Positions 35,306 through 46,178 of a stretch of DNA of 48,867 nt are shown here, one piece after another (position 1 is the first letter of the stretch; every line of letters begins with the position of its first letter). The notes beneath the pieces are model-generated. The model searched no databases. It had not been told where the DNA came from and worked only from the letters and a program-made list of their open reading frames with translations. This DNA is from Zhongshania aliphaticivorans (GTDB lineage Bacteria > Pseudomonadota > Gammaproteobacteria > Pseudomonadales > Spongiibacteraceae). The translations under genes were made by a program, and so were the position numbers. The stretch lies in contig NZ_CACSIJ010000016.1 of the NCBI RefSeq assembly GCF_902705855.1, forward strand, positions 49,523 through 98,389. Reading direction: 5' to 3'.

Positions 35306-36511
35306 ATGAAACAACTCGGCAACCGGCATATTCTTCTCGGCGTTACCGGCGGCATTGCGGCGTATAAAAGCGCAGAGCTGATAAGACGTTTAAAAGATCA
35401 CGGCGCAGATGTAAGAGTCGTCATGACTGCTGCAGCGATGGAGTTTATTACACCACTGACACTACAAGCTCTGTCGGGCAACCCGGTTCATACCACATTG
35501 CTAGACCCTGAAGCCGAAGCCGGCATGGGCCATATTGAACTGGCGCGCTGGGCAGACCTTATTTTAGTCGCCCCCGCCAGCGCTGATTTTATGGCTAGAC
35601 TTACCAACGGCCGAGGCGACGATTTACTCACCACCCTATGCCTAGCCACCGCAGCACCGATTGCCCTCGCCCCAGCGATGAACCAAGGCATGTGGCGCGA
35701 CCCCGCAACCCAAGCCAATGTCGCTACCCTTACCGCTCGCAACATCGCGTTATATGGCCCAGCGGCGGGCGAACAAGCCTGTGGCGATATTGGCCCCGGC
35801 AGAATGCTAGAAGCAGAAGAACTCGCCGCACATGCGGCCAGTATTTTTAACTCCCGCGCCCTAGATGGCGTGCACCTCACCATTACCGCCGGCCCCACTC
35901 GTGAAGCCATTGATCCCGTTCGCTACATTAGCAATCATAGTTCCGGAAAAATGGGTTACGCACTTGCCGCTGCAGCCGCAGATGCCGGTGCGATAGTGAC
36001 GTTAATCAGCGGACCAACCAATCTTGCCTGCCCAGAACGAGTGACTCGACTCGATGTCATTAGCGCCCAAGATATGTTCGACACCACCATGACCACCCTC
36101 GACAATTGCCAGCTTTTTATTGGTTGTGCTGCGGTAGCAGACTATCGCCCTAGCGATGTTGCGAGCCAAAAAATCAAAAAAGACAATGACAGCATGCATA
36201 TTGAGTTAGTGCGTAACCCCGACATTGTCAGCACCGTGGCCAAGCACAAGCAGCGGCCAATCACCGTTGGCTTTGCCGCAGAAACCCAAGATCTTGTTCA
36301 CTATGCTCGCGGCAAGTTAGAGCGTAAAAACCTCGACCTGATTATCGCCAATGACGTTTCCAATACCGCCATCGGATTTAACGCCAATGACAACGCCGTT
36401 ACCGCCATATGGAAGGACGGCGACTGCCAAATTCCGCAAATGGGTAAGAGCCAGCTCGCCACCCAATTGATTAGCCTGATCGCCGAAAAATTCTTTGCCG
36501 CGAAAAACTAG
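35306..36511 (+). CDS. coaBC: Bifunctional CoaBC (phosphopantothenoylcysteine synthetase/decarboxylase)
   Basis: A 401-residue protein. The flavoprotein decarboxylase half has [27 protein letters not shown] and the Cys lid [10 protein letters not shown]. The synthetase half begins [20 protein letters not shown] and includes SGKMGYALA. It makes 4'-phosphopantetheine in CoA synthesis. Start of a plus-strand run. In Pseudomonas and E. coli, dut follows; here it does not. Confidence 0.96.
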   Translation: MKQLGNRHILLGVTGGIAAYKSAELIRRLKDHGADVRVVMTAAAMEFITPLTLQALSGNPVHTTLLDPEAEAGMGHIELARWADLILVAPASADFMARLTNGRGDDLLTTLCLATAAPIALAPAMNQGMWRDPATQANVATLTARNIALYGPAAGEQACGDIGPGRMLEAEELAAHAASIFNSRALDGVHLTITAGPTREAIDPVRYISNHSSGKMGYALAAAAADAGAIVTLISGPTNLACPERVTRLDVISAQDMFDTTMTTLDNCQLFIGCAAVADYRPSDVASQKIKKDNDSMHIELVRNPDIVSTVAKHKQRPITVGFAAETQDLVHYARGKLERKNLDLIIANDVSNTAIGFNANDNAVTAIWKDGDCQIPQMGKSQLATQLISLIAEKFFAAKN

Positions 36512-36602
36512 ACAGACCGCGCCAGCACTACCATTATGACGCTACTAGGATCGCCAAAATCAGAATAAAACCATCGCCTGCAAGGATCAGATAACTGCTG
36601 CA

Positions 36603-39038
36603 ATGAAAAAAAAAGCGCCCACCGCCAAGACTCCCCCCCGTAACCGCGCCCCTCGATTTTCCGCTAATCAGCGCGACATCGTCATTTCAGCGCTGCTCTG
36701 TATTGGCATGGTATTCGGCGCATTTTATTGGATACAACACGTTGAAGAGCCCCGCGCACTACACCAACGAATAGACACCGTCACCTCTAATATCGCCGAC
36801 CATCAACGCGGTATTGTTCGCGATGTTATCGACCAACTAGGCGACAGAGTAAGCAAACAAACCGCCAATCCAGAACTGCTCGCCGCGCTTGAGCAGGGTA
36901 ATATCAGTGACGAAAGCCTATTTACACAAAGCCTGCAGCGCGCATTCCCAGAAGCACTCGACACTAAAATCATCTATATCGGCAAGCAAGGTATTGCCGA
37001 TGAACGCAGCGAAACCCAGCGCCTACGCAACAACATCGAAATCGATATGCTGCGCAAAAGCATTGAGAAAAAAAGCCTTATTATTGAAGCCTATAAACAC
37101 GAGAAGCAATGGCTGATCTCCTTTGTTAAAACCGTTAGCAAACACGGCGCGGTTTACGTTACCTTCAATGCTCAATACTTTGAAAAAATGCTTAAGAGCC
37201 TAGCAGGCAATGCGGTCAGCATAGAACTAATCCAAACCTACAAAGCCCGTCGTGACAGCGTTATTAAACCCTCTGCGATCAGCTATCCAGACGCCATGCA
37301 AAGCCGCCCCCTATCTGTGCCAGGCTGGACGCTACAGGTATATCCACAAGAAATTACCGTGCAAAGCCTCAGTTCAGACAGCACCCTGCTATGGCTAATC
37401 TGCGTACTTTGCGTTGCCCTCATTGCGGGTAGTCACGCCATTTTCTTTGTGCGTAGCTACCAAATCCCAGCCGCACCCAAACCAACACCCAACGTGCCAA
37501 CGGCAAAAACGGCACCAACACCGAGCCTTGAACAAGCACTCGCCAAAAAGCTCGCGACGAGCCGCCAAGGCAATTTGCCAAAACGCGACAATTTCCCAGC
37601 ACCAGACGGCGCGCCGCCACTACCCGAATTGCATAGCGCTGAATCCAAGCCACCTGCCAAGGCGGCAAGCCTCGCCGTGAACTGCTTTCGCGCCTACGAT
37701 ATTCGCGGCATTGCCGACACCGAGCTAAACGACAATACTTGCTTTGCTATCGGCCGCGCCGTGGGCAGCGAAGCGCTCAACCGCGGCCAAACAAAACTAC
37801 TCCTAGGGCGAGACGGCCGCCTGAGTAGCCCGCGTATTCACGACGCTTTAATAAAAGGCCTGCTCAGCACCGGCATTGATGTCACCGATCTCGGCCTACT
37901 CGCTACGCCAATGCTTCACTATGCCTGCCAAGACCTGAACATTGGCAATGCCATCATGATCACCGGCAGCCACAATCCCGGCCACTACAACGGCATGAAA
38001 ATTAGCTTGGAATTTAAATCGTTGAGCTCACGGGACATCCAAGCACTGCGCCACCGTATCGACGCCCAAGAATTTGAAACTGGAAACGGTCGCTTAGACA
38101 GCGACAGCATAGAGCAGCGCTATATCGACCGCGTCATCAGCGACGTCGTCATAGCCCAAACCCTAAAAATCGTCATTGATGCCGGCAATGGCGCAACATC
38201 AAATATTGCCCCCACGCTATTTGAAGAATTGGGCTGCGAGGTTATTCCCTTATTTTGCGAAATCGATGGCGACTTTCCTAACCACGCCCCTGACCCCACC
38301 GTCGAGAGTAATTTAAGCGCACTCAAAGCCGCCGTGGCAGAACACAGCGCAGATATTGGCATTGCCTTCGACGGCGACGGCGATCGTGTCGCCATCGTCA
38401 CCGCACAGGGCCGTAGCCCCGCCGCAGACCAATTGCTAATGGTGCTCGCCACCGACATGGTCGCACGCAATCCCGGTGCAGAAATTCTCTTCGACATAAA
38501 ATGCTCCCGTCTACTCTCTGAGCTAATCGTAGATGCCGGCGGCCGCCCCACTATGTGGAAATGCGGCCACTCCTTTATGAAACAAAAAATGGCCGACACC
38601 GGCGCACTCTTGGGCGGCGAGTTCTCTGGACATATTTTTTACAAGGAGCGCTGGTATGGCTTTGACGACGGCATGTATACCGCTGCCCGTCTGCTAGAAA
38701 TTCTCACCCTGTCAGGCCTCACTATGGATGAAGCGCTAGATAGCCAGCGTACGCTAATTAGCAGCCCAGAAATTTTGATTCCCGTTGCCGATGAGCGTAA
38801 ATTCGCCCTTGTTGAAACCTTTGCAGAAAACCAAAATTTCGCCGACGCCGCGCTGATAAATATCGACGGCCTGCGGGTTGAGTTTCGCCAAGGCTGGGGG
38901 CTAATTCGCGCCTCAAATACCGGCCCCGCAATTACCATGCGTTTTGAAGCCGAAAGTGAGGCCTCACTCGCAAGGATTCAAAATGACTTTAAGGATTTGC
39001 TGCTAAGGATTGATCCAACGCTGGCAGATAGTCTTTAA
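36603..39038 (+). CDS. algC: Phosphomannomutase/phosphoglucomutase with N-terminal membrane-anchored extracytoplasmic domain (AlgC type)
   Basis: An 811-residue protein. A basic leader is followed by a membrane helix at about 27-45, an extracytoplasmic domain of about 215 residues, a second helix near 262-285, then a Pro/Lys-rich linker. The catalytic hexose-phosphate mutase runs from about 360 to the end. Motifs: phosphoserine loop ITGSHNPGHYNG, metal loop DGDGDRVAI, sugar loop GGEFSGHIF. It interconverts mannose- and glucose-6-P/1-P for surface polysaccharides and LPS. The same extended architecture is known for Pseudomonas AlgC. The periplasmic part may sense a signal; no catalytic motif is seen in it. 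Confidence 0.93.
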   Translation: MKKKAPTAKTPPRNRAPRFSANQRDIVISALLCIGMVFGAFYWIQHVEEPRALHQRIDTVTSNIADHQRGIVRDVIDQLGDRVSKQTANPELLAALEQGNISDESLFTQSLQRAFPEALDTKIIYIGKQGIADERSETQRLRNNIEIDMLRKSIEKKSLIIEAYKHEKQWLISFVKTVSKHGAVYVTFNAQYFEKMLKSLAGNAVSIELIQTYKARRDSVIKPSAISYPDAMQSRPLSVPGWTLQVYPQEITVQSLSSDSTLLWLICVLCVALIAGSHAIFFVRSYQIPAAPKPTPNVPTAKTAPTPSLEQALAKKLATSRQGNLPKRDNFPAPDGAPPLPELHSAESKPPAKAASLAVNCFRAYDIRGIADTELNDNTCFAIGRAVGSEALNRGQTKLLLGRDGRLSSPRIHDALIKGLLSTGIDVTDLGLLATPMLHYACQDLNIGNAIMITGSHNPGHYNGMKISLEFKSLSSRDIQALRHRIDAQEFETGNGRLDSDSIEQRYIDRVISDVVIAQTLKIVIDAGNGATSNIAPTLFEELGCEVIPLFCEIDGDFPNHAPDPTVESNLSALKAAVAEHSADIGIAFDGDGDRVAIVTAQGRSPAADQLLMVLATDMVARNPGAEILFDIKCSRLLSELIVDAGGRPTMWKCGHSFMKQKMADTGALLGGEFSGHIFYKERWYGFDDGMYTAARLLEILTLSGLTMDEALDSQRTLISSPEILIPVADERKFALVETFAENQNFADAALINIDGLRVEFRQGWGLIRASNTGPAITMRFEAESEASLARIQNDFKDLLLRIDPTLADSL

Positions 39039-39041
39039 TAG

Positions 39042-39992
<951 letters not shown>

Positions 39993-40052
39993 ATTAGCCG
40001 ACAATACTTTACACAGCGAGGGCTCTGCGCCCACTAAGGTCAGCTACACCCT

Positions 40053-40637
40053 ATGAACAAACGTCCTTCACGGCGCGAAGAAATCTTGCAAGCCCTCGCC
40101 ACCATGCTGGAAACCCAACCGGGCGCGCGCATTACCACCGCCAAACTGGCCGCCGAAGTCGGCGTGTCAGAGGCGGCGCTGTACCGGCATTTTCCGAGCA
40201 AGGCAAAAATGTTCGAAGGCCTCATTGAATTTGTAGAAGACGCCATCTTCAGCCGCGTCAGCCTGATTTTAAAAGAAGAAAGCCAAAGCATCGCGCAAAT
40301 TGGCCATATCTTGCAGCTATTACTTGGCTTTACCGAACGCAACCCCGGTATTACTCGTATTTTCAACGGCGACGCACTTGCCGGCGAAAATGAACGCCTG
40401 CGCAACCGCGTAGTGCAATTTTACGACCGCCTAGAAACCCAGTTAAAAACCATATTACGTGAAGCTGAATTACGGGAAGGTTTGCGTACCGTCATTACGG
40501 TGAATAGCACTGCAAATTTACTGCTATCTGCCGCCGAAGGCCGCATTGGCCAATTTGTACGAAGTGATTTTAAACGCCAACCCACTGAACACTGGGACGA
40601 ACAATGGCAGCAGCTCAGCGCGGCGATTTTCCGCTAG
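40053..40637 (+). CDS. slmA: Nucleoid occlusion factor SlmA (TetR-like)
   Basis: A 194-residue protein. It starts [19 protein letters not shown] and its HTH is [22 protein letters not shown], a near-perfect SlmA helix pair. SlmA binds DNA sites over the nucleoid and blocks FtsZ there. Its place between argB and pyrE fits the coaBC-pyrE neighbourhood. Its stop is 2 bp from the convergent DUF4124 gene. Confidence 0.95.
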   Translation: MNKRPSRREEILQALATMLETQPGARITTAKLAAEVGVSEAALYRHFPSKAKMFEGLIEFVEDAIFSRVSLILKEESQSIAQIGHILQLLLGFTERNPGITRIFNGDALAGENERLRNRVVQFYDRLETQLKTILREAELREGLRTVITVNSTANLLLSAAEGRIGQFVRSDFKRQPTEHWDEQWQQLSAAIFR

Positions 40638-40639
40638 AG

Positions 40640-41314
40640 CTACTTACGGGGGGCGTAATACTGCATACGCTTTTCGACCTGTTCCTGCAGATGGGCAAAG
40701 CGCGCTTTATCGCGCTCGTAATTATTCGCCACACTATCCAGCTCCAGCGTTCTGCTGTTTATGTGCTGTTCAGTGGTTGTCACTTCTCGCCGCAGAGAAG
40801 CCAAGGTCTCCATCAGTGTCTCCGGCACATCTTGGCCACGGCGCTCTAGCTCCGCGGCCTCACTCTGGTTCTTTAGTATTTGTTGCTTAATCGTCGACAA
40901 ATTGCTTTTTAGAATAGAAATTCTAACTTTGATGTCATTCAACGCCCGCACCTTAGCAACCTCAATATCTTGAACACTGCTGTAACGGAGCAATAGGGAT
41001 TCGTCCCATTTACGGGTCTTAGCATCTGCCTCGGCTCTGGCGGCGGCAACTTCCTGCTCTAAGGCGCGAGCCTTAAGATCTGCCTCACTCAGCCTTGGGG
41101 GAACGGTCTTCACCACAGAACCATCAATACGAATGACATCGTAGCCACGAGGCACCGCGTCTGGCGGCACACTGCTGTCTATAACCACCGTGCCATTGGT
41201 ACTTGGGTAACGATAATAGAGGGTTTCCGCCGACAAGGGCACCCCTACTAACATCAACATTACTGACAAAACCCAAGGACTCGCAGCCACAATATTTCCT
41301 ATTCTCAAACGCAC
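40640..41314 (-). CDS. DUF4124-type envelope protein with coiled coil
   Basis: A 224-residue precursor. A signal peptide leads to SAETLYYRYPSTNGTVVIDS, which is the DUF4124 core (a short beta domain). A coiled coil of about 130 residues (80-215) follows, with many Ala, Glu, Arg and Leu heptads. GTG 41314 gives a charged n-region; GTG 41290 has a better ribosome site but a poor signal. The gene is convergent with slmA. Function is unknown. It follows pyrE in the same direction, 17 bp apart. Confidence 0.8.
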   Translation of the reverse strand: MRLRIGNIVAASPWVLSVMLMLVGVPLSAETLYYRYPSTNGTVVIDSSVPPDAVPRGYDVIRIDGSVVKTVPPRLSEADLKARALEQEVAAARAEADAKTRKWDESLLLRYSSVQDIEVAKVRALNDIKVRISILKSNLSTIKQQILKNQSEAAELERRGQDVPETLMETLASLRREVTTTEQHINSRTLELDSVANNYERDKARFAHLQEQVEKRMQYYAPRK

Positions 41315-41331
41315 AAATGCTTTATACGGTC

Positions 41332-41985
41332 TTATACCTCAACACCATAGCGATCTCGATACGCATTAATACGCGCCACCAATGCCTCATCACTCGCCGC
41401 TGTAGACAAGTAATCGACGATATCATTCAAACCAACAATGCTAATAACCTCAAGCGAAGCGTCTTGTTCCAGCTCCTGAATTGCCGAGCGCTCACCTTGC
41501 CCGCGCTCTTGACGATCTAGGCCAATTGCAACGCCAGCAACGCTCGCTCCCGCAAGCTCTATCAGCGAAATAGCTTCACGAATTGCCGTGCCGGCCGTAA
41601 TTACGTCATCAATAATGAGCACTTTACCCTGTAATGCAGCACCAACAATGCTGCCGCCTTCACCGTGGTCTTTCTTCTCTTTGCGGTTGTATGCAAAGGG
41701 AATATCGCGCTGGTGATGATCCGCTAAAGCACACGCCGTTGCCGCAGCCAGTGGAATACCCTTGTATGCTGGGCCAAATAAAACATCAAACTCCACCCCA
41801 GACGCCACAATCGCATCAGCGTAGCAACGGGCCAGCGCCGCCAGCGCCCCACCACTGCTAAACCGACCTGCGTTAAAGAAATAGGGGCTAACGCGGCCCG
41901 ACTTCAGAGTATATTCGCCAAAACACAATGCCTCGCTGGCGATAGCTTGCTGAATAAATTGCTGCTGGTATTCCTGAATGCTCAT
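41332..41985 (-). CDS. pyrE: Orotate phosphoribosyltransferase
   Basis: A 217-residue enzyme of pyrimidine synthesis. It starts [15 protein letters not shown], has [19 protein letters not shown], and the PRPP loop [20 protein letters not shown] 41985 has GAGGG upstream; a GTG at 41991 adds two residues. It is divergent from crc as in Pseudomonas. Confidence 0.97.
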   Translation of the reverse strand: MSIQEYQQQFIQQAIASEALCFGEYTLKSGRVSPYFFNAGRFSSGGALAALARCYADAIVASGVEFDVLFGPAYKGIPLAAATACALADHHQRDIPFAYNRKEKKDHGEGGSIVGAALQGKVLIIDDVITAGTAIREAISLIELAGASVAGVAIGLDRQERGQGERSAIQELEQDASLEVISIVGLNDIVDYLSTAASDEALVARINAYRDRYGVEV

Positions 41986-42319
41986 CCGCACCCTCTAAAA
42001 TTAGGTAAGTGTTAATCGCGCCATTTTACGCGGCGGCATCGGCTGGCTACTAGCGAAAACCATAGAATTGGCGACAAATGCACGTAAATGTAATGATCTA
42101 CGGTGGGCATCGACGGTAATTACCGTGTTTTTTAGTAGATATTAACCGCTGTGATTGTTGTCGTTAGGGTTTCATTGTAGTCTAAGCCCTTGTTTATATC
42201 TAAAATCTAGAACAGCCCAACTTTATAGTATTTAAGCATCTTAGTCTGGCGCGCCCAGCCACTGAGACTGCATATCCTTTAGCCATACCACTGGCTATGA
42301 TCGACGCGATAGGAAACAC
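41986..42319. other. Divergent intergenic region pyrE/crc with orphan hairpin plus T-run
   Basis: These 334 bp hold promoters for pyrE and crc. At 42113-42126 ACGGTAATTACCGT is a perfect palindrome followed by G and TTTTTT (42128-42133). This looks like an intrinsic terminator on the plus strand without a gene before it, and so might end a small RNA. No open frame of note is present. Confidence 0.45.
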
Positions 42320-43102
42320 ATGAGAATCATCAGCTTTTGCGCTGACAGCATAGTAGATGCCGCCAAAAAAGGCTTTTTTGACTGGGTCACTAAACAAGAC
42401 GCAGACATAATCTGCATTCAAAATCTTGGTATCGCCGAATACAAACTTCGCGACGACGTGTACTTCCCCCGCGATTACAACCCTTACTTTTTCGATGCCG
42501 CCGACGGTAAACACAATGGCGTCGCCATTTATTGCCGCCAGCTCCCCAAAGCCATCATGACGGGTTTGGGCTTTTTAGACTTTGACATGGACGGTCTATA
42601 TATTCAGGCCGACTTCGACAATATCAGTATTGGTAGCTTGCTCGCGCCCACCGCAGATGAAGGCGACACCGCTGGCCTAATCCGCAAAAACCAATTTTTT
42701 GAACAGTATTTAAACCACTTAACCAAAGTCCGCAACAAACGCCGTGACTTCATTATTTGTGGAAACTGGAATATTGCTCATCGCGCCATCGACATTCAAG
42801 ACGTACGCGGCAATCACGGCAAACCAGGTAGCTTGGCAGAAGAACAACAGTGGCTGGATCGTTTATTTCGCGAACAACACTACGCAGATGCCTTCCGTCT
42901 AGTGAACAACGACGCCGACGAATTCAGCTGGTGGCCCGACGGCGAACCCGGCACCAACGGCTGGCGTGTAGACATGCAGGTTACCTCAGAGCACATGACC
43001 CCGCGGGTAGAATACGGTGCGATTTATAAAGTACAGGAATTTGGTAAACACGCACCGCTGATTATGGACTACGACTTTGAACTACCAGAGAGCCCGTTTT
43101 AA
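42320..43102 (+). CDS. crc: Crc-type catabolite repression control protein (ExoIII-like fold without full active site)
   Basis: A 260-residue protein of the exonuclease III/EEP fold, next to pyrE and rph as Pseudomonas crc is. Key catalytic positions of ExoIII are changed: Asn35 replaces the metal-binding Glu, the CGDLN-type Asp is Asn (CGNWNIAH), and the D-H pair near the end is Lys-His (GKHAPL). Pseudomonas Crc likewise lacks nuclease activity and works with Hfq to repress translation of carbon-use genes. So a regulatory role is likely. AGGAA precedes ATG 42320. Confidence 0.88.
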   Translation: MRIISFCADSIVDAAKKGFFDWVTKQDADIICIQNLGIAEYKLRDDVYFPRDYNPYFFDAADGKHNGVAIYCRQLPKAIMTGLGFLDFDMDGLYIQADFDNISIGSLLAPTADEGDTAGLIRKNQFFEQYLNHLTKVRNKRRDFIICGNWNIAHRAIDIQDVRGNHGKPGSLAEEQQWLDRLFREQHYADAFRLVNNDADEFSWWPDGEPGTNGWRVDMQVTSEHMTPRVEYGAIYKVQEFGKHAPLIMDYDFELPESPF

Positions 43103-43118
43103 GCTAGCTTGATGCTGA

Positions 43119-43230
43119 ACGGGAGACGGGAGAGGCAAGGCCACGATCCTCGATGGCTCCCTAACTTACCTCTCCCGCGTTAGCGTTACACCTCTGGACT
43201 CCGGAATCTTTAGCGTCTCCCCTCTCCCGT
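43119..43230. repeat. Inverted repeat between convergent crc and rph
   Basis: ACGGGAGACGGGAGA (43119-43133) and TCTCCCCTCTCCCGT (43216-43230) pair at 14 of 15. A third CCTCTCCCG copy lies in the 82-bp loop near 43169-43177. The right arm ends on the rph stop codon. It may be a terminator, an mRNA end stabiliser, or a REP-like element. Confidence 0.6.
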
Positions 43231-43955
43231 CAAGCCTTCAGCGCCTCCTTCTGCGCGGCGACCAGCTCAGCAATTCCCTTTTCAGCCAAATCCATCATCG
43301 CATTCATTTCTGCTCGGCTAAACGTCGCACCTTCGGCAGTGCCCTGAACTTCGATAACACCCTGACTACCATCCATCACTACATTCATATCGGTTTCGGC
43401 AGTCGAATCTTCGGCATAATCCAAATCTAAAACTGGCACGCCCTGATACACCCCGACCGAAATCGCCGCAACCTGTTGCAGCAAAGGATTGCCTTCAATT
43501 AAACCCTTAGCCTGCAAGCTCGCCACCGCATCCGCCAATGCAACATAGGCTCCGGTGATAGACGCGGTACGGGTGCCGCCATCAGCCTGAATTACATCGC
43601 AATCCAAATAAATGGTGTTCTCGCCTAGCATATTTAAATCGATTGCTGCTCGCAATGAACGACCAATTAAGCGCTGAATTTCTTGAGTACGGCCACTCTG
43701 CTTGCCCCGTGCCGCTTCGCGATCCATGCGGCTACCCGTCGAGCGCGGCAACATACCGTACTCCGCAGTCACCCAACCCTGCCCCTTGCCACGCAAAAAA
43801 CCAGGCACACTGTTCTGCACCGAGGCAGTACAAATCACCTTAGTATTACCCATCTCGATCAAAACAGAACCTTCGGCGTGACAGGTGAAATTGCGGGTTA
43901 TGCGCACAGCACGCTTCTCATCGTAAGCGCGTTCGCTCGGACGGACTACAGTCAT
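43230..43955 (-). CDS. rph: Ribonuclease PH
   Basis: A 241-residue phosphorolytic 3'-5' exoribonuclease that trims tRNA 3' ends. It starts [15 protein letters not shown]. The catalytic core has [33 protein letters not shown] and [22 protein letters not shown] 43955 has AAAGGAGA upstream; the frame is open 90 nt further but without family sequence. It is divergent from yicC, as in many relatives. Confidence 0.97.
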   Translation of the reverse strand: MTVVRPSERAYDEKRAVRITRNFTCHAEGSVLIEMGNTKVICTASVQNSVPGFLRGKGQGWVTAEYGMLPRSTGSRMDREAARGKQSGRTQEIQRLIGRSLRAAIDLNMLGENTIYLDCDVIQADGGTRTASITGAYVALADAVASLQAKGLIEGNPLLQQVAAISVGVYQGVPVLDLDYAEDSTAETDMNVVMDGSQGVIEVQGTAEGATFSRAEMNAMMDLAEKGIAELVAAQKEALKA

Positions 43956-44112
43956 ATTGCTCTCCTTTGTGTAAGCCCATAGTATACCTCTCTCAAGCAA
44001 GCGCGGGCGATGAATAGCAAAGCAAGTAACATCTGCCCCACGCAATGTTTACCTTCAGCGAGGGTTTACGCTTACACTGACCATCTACACATTAGCACCA
44101 CAGGGGAATCCT

Positions 44113-44979
44113 TTGACCACCAGCAGCATGACCGCCTTTGCCCATCAACGTTTTGAATATCCTTGGGGCAGTGTCACTTGGGAACTACGTTCTGTTAACC
44201 ACCGCTACCTAGAACTGTCATTCAAACTACCCGAAAGCTGGCGCCAACTAGAACCCAGCCTACGCGACGCCCTGCGCAGCAAACTCCAGCGCGGCAAAGT
44301 GGAATGCGCACTCCGCGTGCAACAACAAAACCAACAACAAGCGCTGCAACTCAACGACGCACTCGCCAATCAAATACTAGACGCCGCCAATGGCCTAAAA
44401 GCGCACATCGCCCATACCGCCCCCGTCAATATACTTGAACTACTGCGCTGGCCCGGCGTGCTCGAACCGCAAACCTTAGACAACGACGCCCTAAGCAAAC
44501 AGCTTTTAGAAGGATTCCATACCGCGCTAGACGAACACATCGCCACCCGCCAGCGTGAAGGCGAAGCACTCGCCCAACTCATTGAACAACGCCTAGCGAG
44601 TATCAGCGACATCGTCACCGACATTCGCAGCAAAATGCCCACCATCGTCACCGCACAGCGCGACAAACTTCAACAGCGCTTAGCTGAACTTAAAGTCGAA
44701 CTCGACCCCAACCGACTAGAAGCCGAAATCGCTTTAATCGCCCAAAAAGCCGACGTAGACGAAGAGCTAGACCGCCTCGACACCCACGTCAAAGAGGTGC
44801 GACGCGTCCTTAAAAAAGGTGGCGCCAGCGGCCGGCGCCTAGACTTCTTCATGCAAGAGCTCAACCGCGAAGCCAACACCCTGTCATCAAAGGCAGTGGT
44901 TGCAGAAAGCACGCAGGCGGCAGTGGAATTGAAGGTGTTGATAGAACAGATGCGGGAACAGATCCAGAATATTGAGTAG
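44113..44979 (+). CDS. yicC: YicC-family endoribonuclease
   Basis: A 288-residue protein. It starts MTTSSMTAFAHQRF (family N-terminus) and has WELRSVNHRYLELSFKLPE. The C-terminal DUF1732 has GASGRRLDFFMQELNREANT. It is an RNase active on some RNAs, including small RNAs in E. coli. The start is TTG 44113 with AGGGGA 5 nt before; ATG 44128 would cut the conserved N-terminus. In Pseudomonas gmk follows; here a RhuM gene does. Confidence 0.95.
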   Translation: MTTSSMTAFAHQRFEYPWGSVTWELRSVNHRYLELSFKLPESWRQLEPSLRDALRSKLQRGKVECALRVQQQNQQQALQLNDALANQILDAANGLKAHIAHTAPVNILELLRWPGVLEPQTLDNDALSKQLLEGFHTALDEHIATRQREGEALAQLIEQRLASISDIVTDIRSKMPTIVTAQRDKLQQRLAELKVELDPNRLEAEIALIAQKADVDEELDRLDTHVKEVRRVLKKGGASGRRLDFFMQELNREANTLSSKAVVAESTQAAVELKVLIEQMREQIQNIE

Positions 44980-45032
44980 TTTTTTACAGCCAAGGATGGC
45001 GGGTATTTTTTACTGAAGTCGTTTTAAAACGT

Positions 45033-46067
45033 CTATTTATCCTTTTTTAGTATCGCCTTAAGTGCTGCTATGTTTGCCTTCTCGCCTTCGGCTTCTTTTA
45101 AACGGCGACGCTGCTCTGCAAAGTTCTCAAATTCCAATTTTGCCTTTTCATCTGCCGCTTTTTTGGAGATTTTTCCGGCTCCACTCAGAACATCCCGGTC
45201 GTTAAAACTCAAGAATTGATCCAGCTTATCAGCCCAGTCTTGTAAAAATACCTGCTTACGGCGCAGTGCTTGGTCTTCGGCAAAATCGAGCCACATATTC
45301 ACAATACGGTTTAGCTCTTTAATTTCATCTTCCCGCAGATAGTTTTTTGCAACGGTGACATCGGTCTTGCGTACCTCATCGCCTTTGTAGCTGGTAAGGC
45401 CAACATCTGGCTTGCTGGCATCTACACGACTGGCAATAAGCTCCGCGGCCGTCATATGCGTGCAGGCATAATGCAGCTTGTTCTGGACTGTTTGAAAGAA
45501 GCGGTTTGTATCTTCGTTAGATGGTTCGTAGTCAGCGGCCATAGTAAAGATTTCTTTAACCCGCAGATAAACACGTCGTTCGCTGGCTCGAATATCGCGA
45601 ATGCGTTCCAGCATTTCATCAAAGTAATCTGGAACAGCAGACTGACCCACTGGCGGGTTTTTCAGGCGTTCGTCATCCATGGCAAAACCTTTGATAAGAT
45701 ATTCTTTTAATATCCCAGTTGCCCATTGCCTAAACTGTGTACCGCGCTGTGAACGAACCCTATAGCCCACCGCCAAAATGGCATCAAGATTGTAGTGATC
45801 AATCTCGCGAGAGACTTGCCGAGTACCTTCTAATCGAACTATCCGGAATTTCCGGATGGTTGAATTTTGTACAAGTTCTCCTTCATTGAAGACGTTAATT
45901 AAGTGCTCATTAATCGTACGAACATCTTTATCATAAAGCTCTGCCATCACAGCCTGAGATAGCCACAATGTATCGAATTCAAAGCGACACTCAACGCGAG
46001 CTGCACCATCCGCGCTGGTGAAAAGAACAAACTCCCCGCGTGGAGCCTGAGGAATGTTATCTGCCAT
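45033..46067 (-). CDS. RhuM-family protein
   Basis: A 344-residue protein. The N-terminal KilA-N-like part reads TLWLSQAVMAELYDKDVRTI and NEHLINVFNEGEL, then SREIDHYNLDAILAVGYRVR and FRQWATGILKEYLIKGFAMD, all diagnostic of RhuM (PF13310). The middle is helical and the last 60 residues form a charged coiled coil. The function is unknown. The family sits in pathogenicity and defence islands, often beside restriction systems. AAGG lies 8 nt before ATG 46067. It is 111 bp downstream of the PLD-helicase gene on the same strand and could share its transcript. Confidence 0.9.
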   Translation of the reverse strand: MADNIPQAPRGEFVLFTSADGAARVECRFEFDTLWLSQAVMAELYDKDVRTINEHLINVFNEGELVQNSTIRKFRIVRLEGTRQVSREIDHYNLDAILAVGYRVRSQRGTQFRQWATGILKEYLIKGFAMDDERLKNPPVGQSAVPDYFDEMLERIRDIRASERRVYLRVKEIFTMAADYEPSNEDTNRFFQTVQNKLHYACTHMTAAELIASRVDASKPDVGLTSYKGDEVRKTDVTVAKNYLREDEIKELNRIVNMWLDFAEDQALRRKQVFLQDWADKLDQFLSFNDRDVLSGAGKISKKAADEKAKLEFENFAEQRRRLKEAEGEKANIAALKAILKKDK

Positions 46068-46178
46068 TCAGTTAACCTTCTGCATATTTGATTGTTGCAC
46101 GCACTCGCTTCACCACCTCTTCGATAGTGGTATAACACACCAAAAATACGTCGACAGCTATAAAACCCAATACGGAAT

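Noticed and set aside
35488-35910. 140-codon minus-strand frame
   Set aside because: Antisense shadow of coaBC with no recognisable product.
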